Assembly: GCA_032622095.1 (NCBI GenBank)
Contig: CP136064.1
Span: forward strand, 194,773,948 to 194,837,947
Reading direction: 5' to 3'
From: Siphonodentalium dalli
Lineage: Eukaryota; Mollusca; Scaphopoda; Gadilida; Siphonodentaliidae
Length of the DNA stretch: 64,000 nt
Part shown: positions 23,596-34,900 of the stretch, one piece after another
Layout of the letters: every line of letters begins with the position of its first letter
Position numbering within the stretch: position 1 is the first letter of the stretch
The notes under the pieces: model-generated
Seen by the model: the letters and a program-made list of their open reading frames with translations, nothing else
What the model was told of the DNA's origin: nothing
Database searches by the model: none
Made by a program: the position numbers and the translations under genes

Positions 23596-23893
23596 ACGAA
23601 CACGAGACATACATAATTTATAAACTGTTAACAAAAGATATAAAATTCAATACATGACAAAGATGACTCAGTGGAGTTTATAAAGTGAACATAAAAACAT
23701 TGAGGTAAGAATCTTTTTAAGGAATGCAACTTTATTTAATGATAATAAACACATAAATTAAAATAACAAACATGAGACATGCATGATTTATAAACTGTTA
23801 ACAAAAGATATCAAACTCAATACATGACAAAGATGACTCAGTGAGGTTAATAAAGTGAACATAAAAATATTAAGGTAAGAATCTTTTTAAGCA
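23596..23893. repeat. Tandem duplication, about 172-bp period
   Basis: 'gagacatacataatttataa', 'actgttaacaaaagatat' and 'ggtaagaatctttttaa' occur twice, starting near 23602 and 23774. Identity is high, about nine in ten by eye. Confidence 0.75.
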
Positions 23894-23924
23894 TTACTAA
23901 ACCGTTTAGCACAGTCCACTTCAC

Positions 23925-25210
23925 TCATCCGATCATCACCAAACTTCATATTTATCTTGATATTGAGCTATCAGATGAGAGCTATCAAATATTTTTTTAA
24001 TTTTATAGGAAAAAATGGTCGCTATTGCATTTACGTTATATGTTATCGCGTCATGTCGATATCTAGTATTACTTAGAAATTTCACCTTTCCAGATTCATA
24101 ATTGCTCCATTGACTGTAACAGATGGCATTATTCCCCTCTTCGGATAGAGTGTCACTGAAACTTTATTTTGTCAGACTGTCTGTATAGTCACTGATTATA
24201 TATGGCAATAATCTGTAATAAGATGTAGCACTATTTTATTTTATATTTACACGCAGTGCTGTTTTTATACAACAATTCTAATCCCCCTAGATCATCATGT
24301 GATCGACCATACATCGCGCGAGGACCTGGTTGAATTAAGGGGGGTTTTATGGATAACTTCTGTCCTCAAGCTAGATTATACTTATGACATTTAATGGCAT
24401 GTTTCTACCACTCTTCAATTCACACCAAGTTCTCAGCTGTCATATTCGGATATTAGAACCCATAGCCATGATATATGGTTTATTTTGTGTATACTAGTAA
24501 TATTGTTATTTTCAGTGCCTTTATATACCAGTACTGTGTATAACAATGCATATAAATTAATCCATGTATACATGTATATTGATTCAACGGATTCAGTGGT
24601 TTTGTCCATCAGTCTATCAAATTTGCGGGGAAAACATGGCCACAAGCAGTACACCCTGCTAAATTTCGAATTTGAATCAATTGGCCAGCTTTTATTGGAG
24701 AACTTTTTCTCATGTGGATATTTTGGGTCACCGCTAGATGTGAGCCATATTTTGTTCTCAAACTGTCCTTGTGAAGACATCACTGCCAGCGGTGATCTTG
24801 AATTTTACTATTTTTATGGCTAAATAATTTGGATGATCCTACAGACGACACCCCTTGTCCGATCGTCACCAGATTCCACAATGATCTTCTGGATAACCAG
24901 GGTCAGAGTAATCTAATTTTCCCGAATTTCGTTAAAAAACATTACCACAGGCAGCAATTTGGTATCTTACTGTTTGATCCTCTTTTGCATGACTGAATTG
25001 TTTAGCAACTGTACAGACATATCCCTCATCTGATAGTCACCAATCTTCATATTGATCTTCGGGCTGACAACTAGATGGGAGCTATCGAATGCTTTGAATT
25101 TTTTTGGAAAACATTGTCGCCAGCAGTCATCTTCTATTTTGGTTTTTATATACATGTATATCTCTTCATTCGGATAGCCAGTACTACGCAGGTACTTCAA
25201 CTTTCCGCAT
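23925..25210. repeat. Degenerate tandem family
   Basis: Units near 23940-24160, 24575-24700 and 24990-25210 share 'ccgatcatcaccaaacttca', 'gatgagagctatc', 'ttt(g)gaaaacat' and 'ggccacaagcag'. Plus and minus frames at 24433-24823 run through one unit and show no domain. This type of array is common in invertebrate intergenic DNA. Confidence 0.4.
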
Positions 25211-25381
25211 TCCTGTCATCATTTGAAATATAAAAATTTACCTGATACATGCACCCTTCAAAATTGGTTTCGTCGTTTCTATTTTAATGACCCGTATGGT
25301 AATATTGATACAGATATATTTGTCAAACATTTCTTTGTACAATATACAGGTATTTAGTTTGTAACTAAATCTAGAAATATA

Positions 25382-25493
25382 TAATAGTAGCTGGTGAACC
25401 CGACTTCGTCCGGGATGTTCCCCTTTGATTTTCGGAGAATTGCGCGATTTAACCTTGAATTGACCATTTTAAAGGTGAACGTCATGTCGGGTC
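25382..25493. repeat. Left part of an old tandem repeat split by the LINE
   Basis: 'ccttgaattgaccatttt' and what follows matches 29354-29400 and 29486-29530. The unit resumes at 29277 after the LINE. The last 13 bp (25481-25493, GTCATGTCGGGTC) are one copy of the LINE target duplication. Confidence 0.75.
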
Positions 25494-25514
25494 TTTTTTT
25501 GACTTGAAACATAT

Positions 25515-25520
25515 TTTATT
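25515..25520 (-). promoter_or_regulatory. Polyadenylation signal of the LINE
   Basis: AATAAA on the minus strand lies about 15 bases before the A7 tail at the insertion boundary. Confidence 0.75.
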
Positions 25521-25982
25521 TGCAAAATATACAAAAGGGATTGGGGCACAAGTTTTTGCAACTTATGAAGCCCCTCTCCTAATACAATATTGTAACACAC
25601 ATGTGATCGAGATGACGGTACAAACTTATTTACATGGTGAGAAGTTATGGGAGATATAGTGTGTAGTGCCTTCCAGAGATGATCCAACATGAGATTGCTT
25701 CTTATCTGTGAGAAAATTTGTATTTGAAGAATGTCACTATTTTATTAATGTTGGAATGATTGACAAGTGCCAATATATTATCTATTCTAAGCACTTTTAT
25801 GTTGGTTGTAAAATATAATGGTACACTTGATTCGTTCTCTATTTTGTTATTGTTGTGCTCTGGAAGGCAATACAGATGATAAATCAGAATGAGATGTTTG
25901 AATGGGAGGTTTGTCCACTTGTGAGGTAAAAGTTGAAATTCCGGAAGCAAGTATAGATTCGCAAATAAGATAAATATAATCA

Positions 25983-28017
25983 TTAGGGGTCAAAACGCTT
26001 AGTCGCTGCAATATATTGCTGTGTGATGGAAAATAGTTTCATATTTTGTTGGGACGAGAGATAAGGTAATCCACACATGAGTTCTGAAATATGGCTTACT
26101 TTGATATTTACGCGGTCTAGTTTCTCAAAGAGAACTGAGCGCTCACGTTGGTACAATGGGCACATGAAGAAATAGTGATATCTATTTCCACATGAGCATG
26201 CGGGGCTGTCAGCGATATAATTATTGAACATATCACATCGGAGTTCACTGCAAAAATTACGTATGCGACAATGAAAAATGTTGTATTTCCTGCGTCCAGC
26301 ATAGAAATGTAGAGGGGGGCTGATTGTGGGATCTATATGATACAAGTTGGTTTTGAAGGTAGAAGATTGATCAGCATCGGTGATTACGTTGGGAAGCTTA
26401 TTCCATTCTAACACCATCGCTGGAAAAAAGGACTGTTTGAAGTGTTCAGTATTGCAATAGTATGAGTAAAATTTACCGGGGCGTCTCCAATTATAATCTG
26501 CAACCTCGTGTGATCTGGGGGGAAGTGTATTGGCTCGATAAGAGGGGGCTAGATTATTGATTATTTTATAGAGTGCCTGCAGTTTATGTAGTTGACGTCG
26601 TTTATTGAGTGATGGCCATCCGACCTCCTGTAATACCGTGTTGTCCGAAGCAGAACGGGTGATACCACTGACTATCCGTCCAGCGTCGACATGAAGCCAG
26701 TCAAGCTTCTCTAACATATAATTTGAGGCATTGTCCCAGACGGCGTCTGAATAATCAAATAAGGGTAAAATATATGTTTCGTAAATAATTTCAATGGTTT
26801 TCCGGTTGAGTTGATATTTAATCCGTCGGAGTTGAGACAGACGTGAGACAATTCTTTTGACAGACCCTTCAATGTGTGCGTTCCATTTGAGATTTGATTG
26901 GAGTTCCAGACCTAAGTGTATATGCTTGTCCACGAAGTTGATTGAATTTACCACGAAATTGAGGTTTGGTTTCACTGTTGAGGGCGCAACTAATGAAAAG
27001 GACATGCCAACTGTTTTAGTTGGGTTGAAACTGACCAACCAGTTTTGGGACCACGCTGTAATTTTGTCTAAATCGCTGTTCATAGTATGTTCAAGTATAT
27101 TAAGATCAAAGTGACTGTTCGTGAGGCAAGTATCGTCGGCATACATTCTCGTTATTGATTCAATACCGTCGGCTAAATCATTTATATAGACTAAGAACAA
27201 AAATTGCCCCAGGATTTACCCTTGTGGAACTCCCGCTGGGATGACCTCGTATTTTGAAAATGTGTCATTGATTAGGACCCTCTGCGTCCGATTTTCTAGG
27301 TAGTTTTCTATCCAATTTAAAATATTTCCTTCTAATCCATAAGCATTTAATTTGTGTATCAGTCCCCTGTGCCAAACCCTCTCAAAGGCTTTGGAAATAT
27401 CACAGAATATAGAACATGTAAGTAGTCCTTTGTCAAGGGATTGGCACAGGTTGTGATATAGGTCTAATAGTTGGTATGTTGTACTATGACCTGTGATGGA
27501 AGTATAAAAGTTCATTTTCAATGAAAAATTTACTAATCTGTTTCAAAACCACTTTCTCAAAAACTTTAGCCACACATGGTAGAAGGGAAATTGGTCGGTA
27601 ATTTTTGGCTTCCGCTGGATCATCTTTTTTGAAAATCGGGATCACGTTTGCTGCTTTCCAGGACTCTGGGAATTTCTCAGAGTTGATAGATTTCCTGAAT
27701 AGAAGGACGAGTGGTTGAGCTATTGATTTTGCTGTTTCCCTGAGCATTCTAACACTAATTCCATCATGGGCTTTGTTAAGTTTAAAAGATTTGATGGCTG
27801 ATTCAACCTCTGATTCTGTGAAAACCAAATCTGGCAAGTTATGATTGGCATCATTAATGGTAGAATTTGCAATAAAGCTTTCGTTTAGAATTTTTGCTTT
27901 GTCGACATCGTCAATTGCATATGTCTTATTGTTGGCAGTTATAGTGCCGGAAGAACTGTATAGTGGGGGATGTTTTTTGCTCGTTTCTTGTTTAGTAGGT
28001 AATGTATTATTCTCCAA
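25983..28017 (-). pseudogene. LINE reverse transcriptase, broken
   Basis: This enzyme copies the element RNA at a nicked chromosomal target. The N-terminal finger region (28017-27484) has 'NYRPISLLPCVAKVFEKVV'; the palm (27521-27216) has 'CDISKAFERVWHRGL' and 'IPAGVPQG'. At that Gly an in-frame TAA (27216-27218) replaces the expected Ser codon. The next frame (27200-25983) holds the catalytic Tyr-Ala-Asp-Asp at 27132-27143. The thumb is followed by a C-terminal motif, 'CSCGNRYHYFFMC', typical of jockey/CR1-type enzymes. A frameshift lies near 27500-27520 and another near 28017, joining it to the endonuclease. The length matches the family; only small lesions disable it. Confidence 0.9.
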
Positions 28018-29062
28018 AAGTCTCGTGGGTTAGATGCTTCTCTTATTCGTTCTTCGATATTTTCTTCAAATTTGATTTTCGCGTGCTTCTTCATGTTATT
28101 GACTTTGTTCCTTATGTTTTTATATTTTCTCCAGACTTCAGGGTTATTTGCCTTCATGGCCCTTCTCCTTACTCTGTCGCGTTTTCGTATCTCAAACCGG
28201 ATGTCCGAATTGAACCAAATTTTGTCGGATGTTCTTACTGTAATGCATGATTGTGGAATTGTTTTCGCCATTATGGACAGGAATTCTAGTTGAAAGTTAT
28301 TGGCAGCTGTGTTCTCATCAGGTGCACTTTTTATGAGGTCATCCCAGTCGACATGGGCAAGTAGATTGTTTGCACGAGAAAAATTACATTTTCTGTAGTT
28401 CCATACTTGTCTAGGAAATGACGCTGCGGTAGTATTTTGAAATGATATTGTGGCATATACACCTAGGTGGTCCGAAACTCCGAGATTTAGGACATCGGAG
28501 TCTATTAAACGGAGTGAGCTTGAGGTCAAAATTGGGTCAAGCAATGTACTTGAGGTGCTGGTCACTCTAGTTGGGACTTTTATAGAATTTTTCATACTGA
28601 AACCATCCGTTATCTGTTTTAGCTTCGATGAATTATCCATGAAATTCGAGTTAAAATCCCCTGTGATGACTACATATTCGGAAATATCAAGAGCGTCAGA
28701 AATTGAGGATTCCAGGAGTCCCCAATAATTTTGGGTACAGAATTGATCAGATCTGTACGATAATCCAAGAACAATGCGAGTTTTCTTTGAGTGGATTTCG
28801 AACCAGAGACAAGAAGAATCGAATTCCAATTCAGGTTTACGATTAAATATTAAGTGGTCGGCGAACATTACGCATATTCCGCCACCCTTTGAATCACGGT
28901 CTTTGCGAATGGGGGAACAATAACCATCGATTTCTAGTTGGCTAGAAGGGTAAGATGGGTCAAGATGTGTTTCGGTGAAACATAGAATGTCAAATTCGTT
29001 TATAAGATCTGCAATTTTTTCAAGTTTATTTCGGATAATCCTTACGTTATATATAGTGAAAA
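27939..29062 (-). pseudogene. LINE endonuclease domain
   Basis: This apurinic-type endonuclease would nick target DNA. From about 29062, minus-strand codons read 'NVRIIRNKLEKIADLINEFD', then 'CFTETHLDPSYP' (the catalytic Glu motif) and 'GGGICVMFADHL'. Next come 'VVITGDFNSNFMDN' (metal-binding Asp/Asn) and 'GVSDHLGVYATI' (catalytic Asp-His). A linker rich in Arg/Lys follows and runs to 'NPRDFWR', where the frame shifts into the reverse transcriptase near 28017. All core residues are present. The upstream frame from the 2A-like leader is lost at 'tatatata' near 29050, where a 4-base TA expansion appears to have shifted it. Confidence 0.88.
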
Positions 29063-29268
29063 ATCGAGATCGAATTCTCAGCGTTAGTCTGTGACAGAGG
29101 GCCCGGGTTTATATGGATATCGCCTGATAATTGTAATAGAAAGAATGTAATGAGAAAAATCGACCTTACGTTTGGTGGAGTAAAGCATTTTCCGAGGCGA
29201 AGGCTGCTGTTTTTTACAGTTTTGGTTGCTAACGGTCGTTTTGCTGAGTCGAAGATACCTATTGTCAT
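29047..29268 (-). pseudogene. LINE leader peptide with 2A-like motif
   Basis: The 5' frame has a basic stretch and a hydrophobic stretch ('FLITFFLLQLS') immediately before Gly-Asp-Ile-His-Ile-Asn-Pro-Gly-Pro (29124-29098). It then continues into the endonuclease start before hitting a stop at 29047. The 2A consensus is Asp-Val/Ile-Glu-x-Asn-Pro-Gly-Pro; here Glu is His. 2A-like leaders are known at the N terminus of some echinoderm and other invertebrate LINEs, where they can make the ribosome skip a peptide bond or act as a signal sequence. The only ATG in frame (29266-29268) lies in the target duplication, not in the element. Confidence 0.75.
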
Positions 29269-29276
29269 GTCGGGTC

Positions 29277-29660
29277 ACGATTTGACCCGTCCAAAACACT
29301 CCCCGGACAAAAGTCACGACAAAAGTACCCGTCGAAATCCGCCCGGCTTTACCCGATTTGACCTTGAATTGACAATTTTGAATGTCAAGATCAGGTCAGG
29401 GTCATGATTTGACCCACCCGAAACACTCCTGGGACAAAAGTAACAGTAGGTATTAAATTTCGTTGAAATACTTCCGTTTTACCAGATTTGACCTTGAATT
29501 GATCTTTTTGAATGTCAAAGTCAGGTTGGGATCAAGATTTGACCCGTCCAAAATACTCCCTGGAAATAATTTCCCCTAGGTATCAAATTTCGTCAAATCT
29601 CTCCGGCAGTTTTCCCGGCCATAGCTAACAGACAAACAGACAGACAAATGTCCAACATAT
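29277..29660. repeat. Right part of the old tandem repeat, about 130-bp unit
   Basis: Units beginning 'ttgaccttgaattga' at about 29350 and 29482 continue the unit split at 25493. Each includes 'gatttgacccgtcc', 'aa(a)actcc(c/t)gga' and 'aaatttcgt(c)aaat'. The block ends in a 'cagacaaacagacagacaaa' run. Plus and minus frames here are shadows. Confidence 0.7.
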
Positions 29661-29668
29661 GTATTAAA

Positions 29669-30034
29669 CTAGCTGATGTACTCGACTTCGTTCGGGCTAT
29701 TTATGGATTTTTTTGTGATCGCCTCCATCTGGACAGTACCCAGTATATACAGCGTCTGGCCAAACTATTGTTCAATTGGTCCAGAAACATGCCTATATCA
29801 GCACGTTCGAGAACATGGTCCCACGTGAAATTGGACCCGTCCATATTTCTCCCGGGATCGAAGTAGTCCTACACACAAATTTTTAGTCGGATCGGTCAAG
29901 GTCCAGAAACATGCCTATGAGCGAGGTCAGGTTGACACGTTAAATACCAAATCCTAGTCGGATTCAGTCGAGCAGTGTTAGAGTATATAACACATACACA
30001 CACGCATTCATGCATACACACATACATACAGACA
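29669..30034 (+). repeat. Related dispersed repeat with a CA-rich tail
   Basis: It starts 'tagctgatgtactcgacttc', matching 'tagctggtgaacccgacttc' at 25390, contains 'ggtccagaaacatgcctat' twice (29779 and 29900), and ends in a 'cacatacacacac...cagacag' microsatellite. Confidence 0.6.
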
Positions 30035-30199
30035 GGTGTTCCAAAAATGTATAATCGATAGCTACAACAATTCTATGGTAGATAGTTCACGGTCGACCTT
30101 ATGCATGCATCTTAGTTTTCTTGTAATTACTATGGTGTTTGCATCGTTCATAGAGCACATGGGTGTATTTTGCAGATTCGTTCATTTGCTGCATATATT

Positions 30200-30830
30200 A
30201 TGCTGAGTATAATAGGAGATGGTCTTATAGTTGGTCGGATTTAGCGTGCAGACCCCCATTAAGGCTGAACAACTTCTATATCCCGATGGTACGGAAATTG
30301 CTGGACATCGACCGTCAGCTGGACATGGCTTTGTGATCTCATGGAAATGTGTTGATGCCACGTGGAGTCAGAATAATGCAGTCAGTTTATCATGTGCAAC
30401 GCAAGTGAAAGATACAGATGTTCCTTCCGTTCCAGAACATGATTCCCTGACAATGGACACTTCTACTCAAGTTGAGACAGTTGCTCCAAAACAATCAAAA
30501 CAGTAATTGATGGTTGAAGCTTCAGGTTGGTGAGAGACAACATTCGTTGACATTGCCACCCACCGATTGTCAACTTTATTGCATTGATAAAGGCTCAGGC
30601 AAGATTCATAAATATATTTCCTATTGATTATTTATTCCATCTGTATTTTTATGCTAATTTTATGTGTTTTAGATTGTTTATATGAAGACTAGTCAGCTCT
30701 TGAATACATAGTCCCGACTCCAAGTGGAAATTTCCTCTTGTGTGCTTTTATTGGTACATAGCTCATTGTTTTAATCACGTCCACTGTCTGCTTTCGGAAT
30801 ATTCAAAAATATATGAATGATTCTTATTTA
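30200..30830 (+). mobile_element. ORF1-only retroelement, copy B (5'-truncated)
   Basis: This plus-strand copy contains the C-terminal part of ORF1 (30231-30506) and then, without any enzyme domain, a 3' region. The 3' region carries 'gactagtcagctcttgaat' and 'ccaagtggaaatttcc' and ends near 'actgtctgctttcgg'. The same order is present in copy A (minus) and partly in D. The knuckle region and everything 5' are missing, as expected for a 5'-truncated retro-insertion. Confidence 0.6.
30231..30509 (+). pseudogene. ORF1 C-terminal part (copy B)
   Basis: The frame reads 'IKAEQLLYPDGTEIAGHRPS', 'KCVDATWSQ', 'CATQVKDTDVPSVPE' and 'TQVETVAPKQSKQ' to a stop. Copy C has the same order: 'RRKAEEHLSHIDAKKLVGHR', 'KCVDAIPQTQSQ', 'RQVETTDIIPVPE', 'VIETFPPKQSMQ'. 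The segment is hydrophilic, Ser/Thr/Gln-rich and without cysteine knuckles, typical of the tail of gag-like ORF1. The first Met is probably not the original start because homology begins downstream of it. Confidence 0.6.
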
Positions 30831-32929
30831 TACTATTTGTTTTTACGTTTCTCAAATTTCTGACTTGGGGAATGCTATAATATCGTCAACTAATGCATAT
30901 ATAGGAATGCACCTCCTCACACCTCATCCACGATAGTCCAGTCGCTCCACAAATTAGACAGTTTGTTGGTTCGAGTCCGCATGTACGGTCACACGAAACC
31001 TTCACTTGGTCTCAATAGGGTCAAACAAAAGTGGTGTATGGTGATTAACATGGCGGAGTATTCCTTCTCTTTTCCACGCCGAACAATAGGTCAAGGCAAA
31101 ATGTATTGGCTGTTTGAAGGAGCGTTGAGACGATCGACTCCGGTGTGTGTGATATAAAGTATATGACACATGCAATACTATAAACGAATCCATCTTTTTA
31201 TAGTTAAATTTAGCGAATTTGCCAAATTATAATCGCTGAATTTGAAAGTAAAGAATGTTATATGTAAAAATAATATAAGTGTAGTCACTATATTGAGAAG
31301 ATAATTTCATCTGCGTCACAGTCGGTTCTGCCATCATTTTTGACATTCAGAGCACTGGGAAGATATCACATTGCGTCAGCACCGGGTGACGGACATCGCA
31401 ATGCTTTGTTTTCAAAATCTGATGATCAAGAACCGATGCGAAAATGAAATATTTAAGATTTGCGAACTCACTTCTATGACATACACTTATAAGGCCTGCT
31501 TTGGATTAATACAAATTCGAAGCCATGTGTTAGGTCCCATTATATCAGTACACCGGTCGGGCTCATTATACGTACCACACTCTATCATATAATGTACCCA
31601 ATTCCAGTTCCCAGCGTATACCGTACGTAATTGACTTGTCTGAAAATTGCTCTAACTCGTTCCTTTGCCGGTTTACATCAATAAGTATATAAACACATCG
31701 TTGTTCTGGCAGAGGAAGTGGAAACTGAGGAAGATCTTAAGTTGTTGTTAAAAATTGTTTGAAAATGGGGCAGAGGCGTGGCCATCGATTAAACATATAT
31801 GCGCGGGCTGTTGACATGTTGGAAGTCATCTTGAGAAATTGATGATCCGCTGTATTGCTCATTGAATGCACGCCGTTGTCGTAACCGCGGAATTGATGAT
31901 CCACTGTATGGCTCACTGGATGCACGGTGTTCCCCTACCTCGGAATAACAATTACGTTGCGATCAATAATCCCCAGAGATCAACGTCAAAGACATCGAAT
32001 GAGTTCTGAAAGCTTTTAGCCTCGCGTCGCACGTCGCTGAGACAATGATTTAAGATGTCGTGACATTAAGTTTCATCCCCAATTAAATCATTCGCAACGC
32101 TAATGCATGTACGCTGGAGTTAATGCTTCAACGGTGTGCGCATACGCTAAGAAGCAAGTCTTTTGGTTGAGGTTCACCGCTTTAACTACTGTATATATTA
32201 AACGATAGAGACAATATTGAGATGAGCGATACACATAAATTGATAGGGCAGGGGGGGGGCATAATGTTGAGTCAAATGATACCTTCTTGAATCAAATGAC
32301 ACATTCCTATTCAAAATAAAGTATTTAATGTTTTATTTTGTCAAATGGAACTGTCCTCTTGCACAGACGTGAACTAATTCATTCTCTTTCTCTGGGTATG
32401 CCAATAGCAATTTGCTATTTACTGTGGTCAAATATGCACTTGCTGTTTGGTGTTAATATCATTTGGCTCGAATGACATGTGACTCGAGTGTCTTTTGACA
32501 TCGATATTATTTTACCACACACTTGAACATAAGAGGATGAAGATGTGCAACGAAAAATGGAAAATTTAACATATGTGGAAGATGAAGCTACGTACGACTA
32601 ATAGTGGAAAGTCCTTACCATTAATAACATGTACTTACCATTTAAAATAAATTATTTCAAAGATTTGTAACAAATATTATTTAAATCATATCTTTAAATT
32701 AAGGTTACTGAGTTCTTCCCACAAAACAGTTCAAATAATAATGAAATATACTAGGTCAATAATTATTTTCTAACAACATGTTTGATAGTTTAGTCAAGAT
32801 GAACTTGACTAGTAACCAGTCAATACACAAATTATTTCAAAATACTAACAACATCGTTGTTATGGCCTCGCGAATGCTACGCTCATGCTACACTCGTGAA
32901 CACTGTGTTGACCTTTGGATTTATTGATT
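30831..32929. other. No gene supported
   Basis: A stretch at about 31490-31610 ('tttggattaatacaaattcg', 'aagcc') resembles 39905-39990 and is probably repeat debris. A 9-base G run lies at 32251-32259. The short frames at 30963-31157 and 31371-31592 have no domain. A B-box-like 'ggttcgagtcc' near 30970 lacks a tRNA fold. Confidence 0.4.
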
Positions 32930-33223
32930 GGTGGAGGGTTTAGCTTCGTGTTAGCCGCTAGGCCATATCACGACCAGTTACGTAATCAGGTATCAAAAAG
33001 AAAGAACTGACTAGTGTGCTATCATAATATACAACTTATAATCGTAGTACAAGAATATATAATAAATAGCAAATAAATAACACGAAATTACCTGAACATC
33101 GAAATATGTAAAGTAGCTTTCAAAATCATATTACTTTATCAATGCGTCAGGTTGGTTAGTAATGTCATCCTTCACCCAACCGACAGCTCCAATCCACAAG
33201 TACTGTTTTTTGGTCTTTGAGAG

Positions 33224-33553
33224 TTAATCTTTTCTCATCAAGCATGTGGTCAAACTTGAAAGCTCAAAGAACCTCTGGAGCGAATTTGGCGAGTGTTGAT
33301 TCGAAGCAACATGCGATTTTTTTTTTGGAACAATAGTATCACCTTGCATAGATTGTTTTGGAGGAAATGTTTCAATCACAGGAGCTGTAGCCATTACCTG
33401 CGCTACAGGTTCTGGAACAGGAATAATATCAGTCGTCTCAACTTGTCTTGCTAGTGATACACTGGCGAGTTTGGTTTGACTCTGTGTCTGAGGGATGGCA
33501 TCAACACACTTTTTTGTAGAAACGATTGCTGAGTATGTATCCTGAGGCGTCAT
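33224..33553 (-). pseudogene. ORF1 C-terminal half (copy C)
   Basis: It contains 'TYSAIVSTKKCVDAIPQTQS', 'VSLARQVETTDIIPVPE' and 'VIETFPPKQSMQGD', aligning with copies B and D. The start Met is created next to the insertion; the true upstream sequence continues at 35414 and above. The C terminus is Ser/Lys-rich and ends at a stop close to where copies A and D end. Confidence 0.6.
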
Positions 33554-34348
33554 TTCGCTAAAATCCTATTCAGATTCTGGATTCAGATTACAGATTGGTC
33601 CCCGTACGACTTGGTTCGGCAAAAGAAAAGACCAGAAATTGGCAGAATCAGTAAACGAACAGACCGTAATCTCAATTTCGTGGTAATCCGATTGGGATTC
33701 GGATTCCGATTACGGACTCAAATGTTCGTAATGTAAACAAACCGAGATTTCGCCACCTCAGAGTTTAAAAACACAATAAAACAAAAGAATCCGTCTCTTG
33801 TGTACAAATTATTGCCGACTATAAACGATCTATATCAACGAATTTTAAATGCGGAGACAAATTTGTTTTATTGAAAGTAAACTGGGAGAATATTACTGAA
33901 ATTAGCCAAATAATAACGCTATTGATAGTAACGCTGGGGGAGCACTTCGGTTGATGGCGAAGCAATTGCAAATCATTGTTGATTGTCACTTTCATATGTC
34001 CATTTCATAATTCCATCCTTAAAATACCACCCGAACGCATGTCGATTTCGAATTCGGCGGATACGTCACCATTGACCGAATTCATATGAAACTGCATGGA
34101 TATGTCTTCTGCTGTGTTCGTTATTATAATGTTTCTTCTTATTCAAGAAATAGTAGGATTATATGGTATCGATGGATTATCAGATACACGTATGTACTAT
34201 CATCTAGTCTTAAAGTTATAGCAATTTCATGTTTAACATGTTTTGTTTCGTTAAATGCAGTCGTTTTGCACAATAGTCTCTTTATATACAACAGACACAT
34301 GTTCTAGGGACGTGGCTAGAAGTTTCCTCAAATTTCCGGCCAACTGCA

Positions 34349-34368
34349 CCCCCCCCCCCCCCCCCCCC
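34349..34368. repeat. 20-base C homopolymer
   Basis: An uninterrupted run of cytosines; length is likely to vary between reads. Confidence 0.95.
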
Positions 34369-34579
34369 ATTGAACCAAACATCAATCTCACAGGTGCGCA
34401 GAATTCAATTTGCTCCCCTTGGAAATTTCCAATCTGACAAACAACTAGATTGGAAAATTACCAACTTTTACTGGTTGAAAAAAATCAAACAATGAGAACA
34501 AAGCCAACCTATATATGGTGTCAAATTAATGTCCAACTAATGTTGTGTCATGCATGAAATTTCCGACTGCTGGAATGTA

Positions 34580-34900
34580 CCAAAGTTTAGTTTAGATATA
34601 TTTATTTCAAATATATTTCAAATTTAGATAACACATGATATATAACACATACATTTGTTTATACATACAATGGAATTGGGGGACAAGTACTGACTCACTT
34701 AAGGGTACCCCCTCTCCCATACGTTATTACACTGAAAAAATAAATAATTAGTAATGGCAAAGCAACATGACTACCAAAACAAGTTGAACATATATACAGA
34801 TCACTGGACACCCCCTCTCCCGAGTTAGTCATAAGTTTGTATATGTATTTATTTAAAATCGGGTTTGTTTGTTGCGTTTGTTGGCTTGTACGTATCATTA
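34580..34900 (-). mobile_element. Solo 3' tail of a LINE related to the 25.5-29.3 kb element
   Basis: On the minus strand 'tgggagaggggg', 'acttgtcccccaattcc', 'ttgtatgtat' and 'gaaataaatata' follow in the same order as in the LINE 3' end ('aggagagggg', 'acttgtgccccaatccc', 'ttgtatatttt', 'caaataaaatat'). A second 'gggagagggggtgtcc' block lies at 34807-34822. No coding part is attached, as in a severely 5'-truncated insertion. Confidence 0.5.

Larger units (their letters stand above)
25494..29263 (-). mobile_element. Non-LTR retrotransposon (CR1/jockey-like), 3.77 kb
   Basis: The minus-strand order is: a short leader peptide with a 2A-like motif, an AP-type endonuclease, a reverse transcriptase, a CysCys-His-Cys C-terminal region, a 3' UTR, a polyadenylation signal and an A7 tail. 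A perfect 13-bp duplication (25481-25493 and 29264-29276) brackets it and the host repeat is continuous across the join, so both ends are known. The coding frame has two or three frameshifts and one nonsense codon, so this copy is dead but not old. Full-length autonomous relatives usually exceed 4 kb, so a short 5' truncation is possible. Confidence 0.9.

Noticed and set aside
24433-24823. Overlapping 112-116 residue frames on both strands
   Set aside because: They lie in a degenerate tandem repeat family and match its other units, not a protein family.
30955-30990. Possible tRNA gene (B-box-like ggttcgagtcc)
   Set aside because: No acceptor stem, A box or anticodon loop in the right positions; the same was true near 1369 and 14340.
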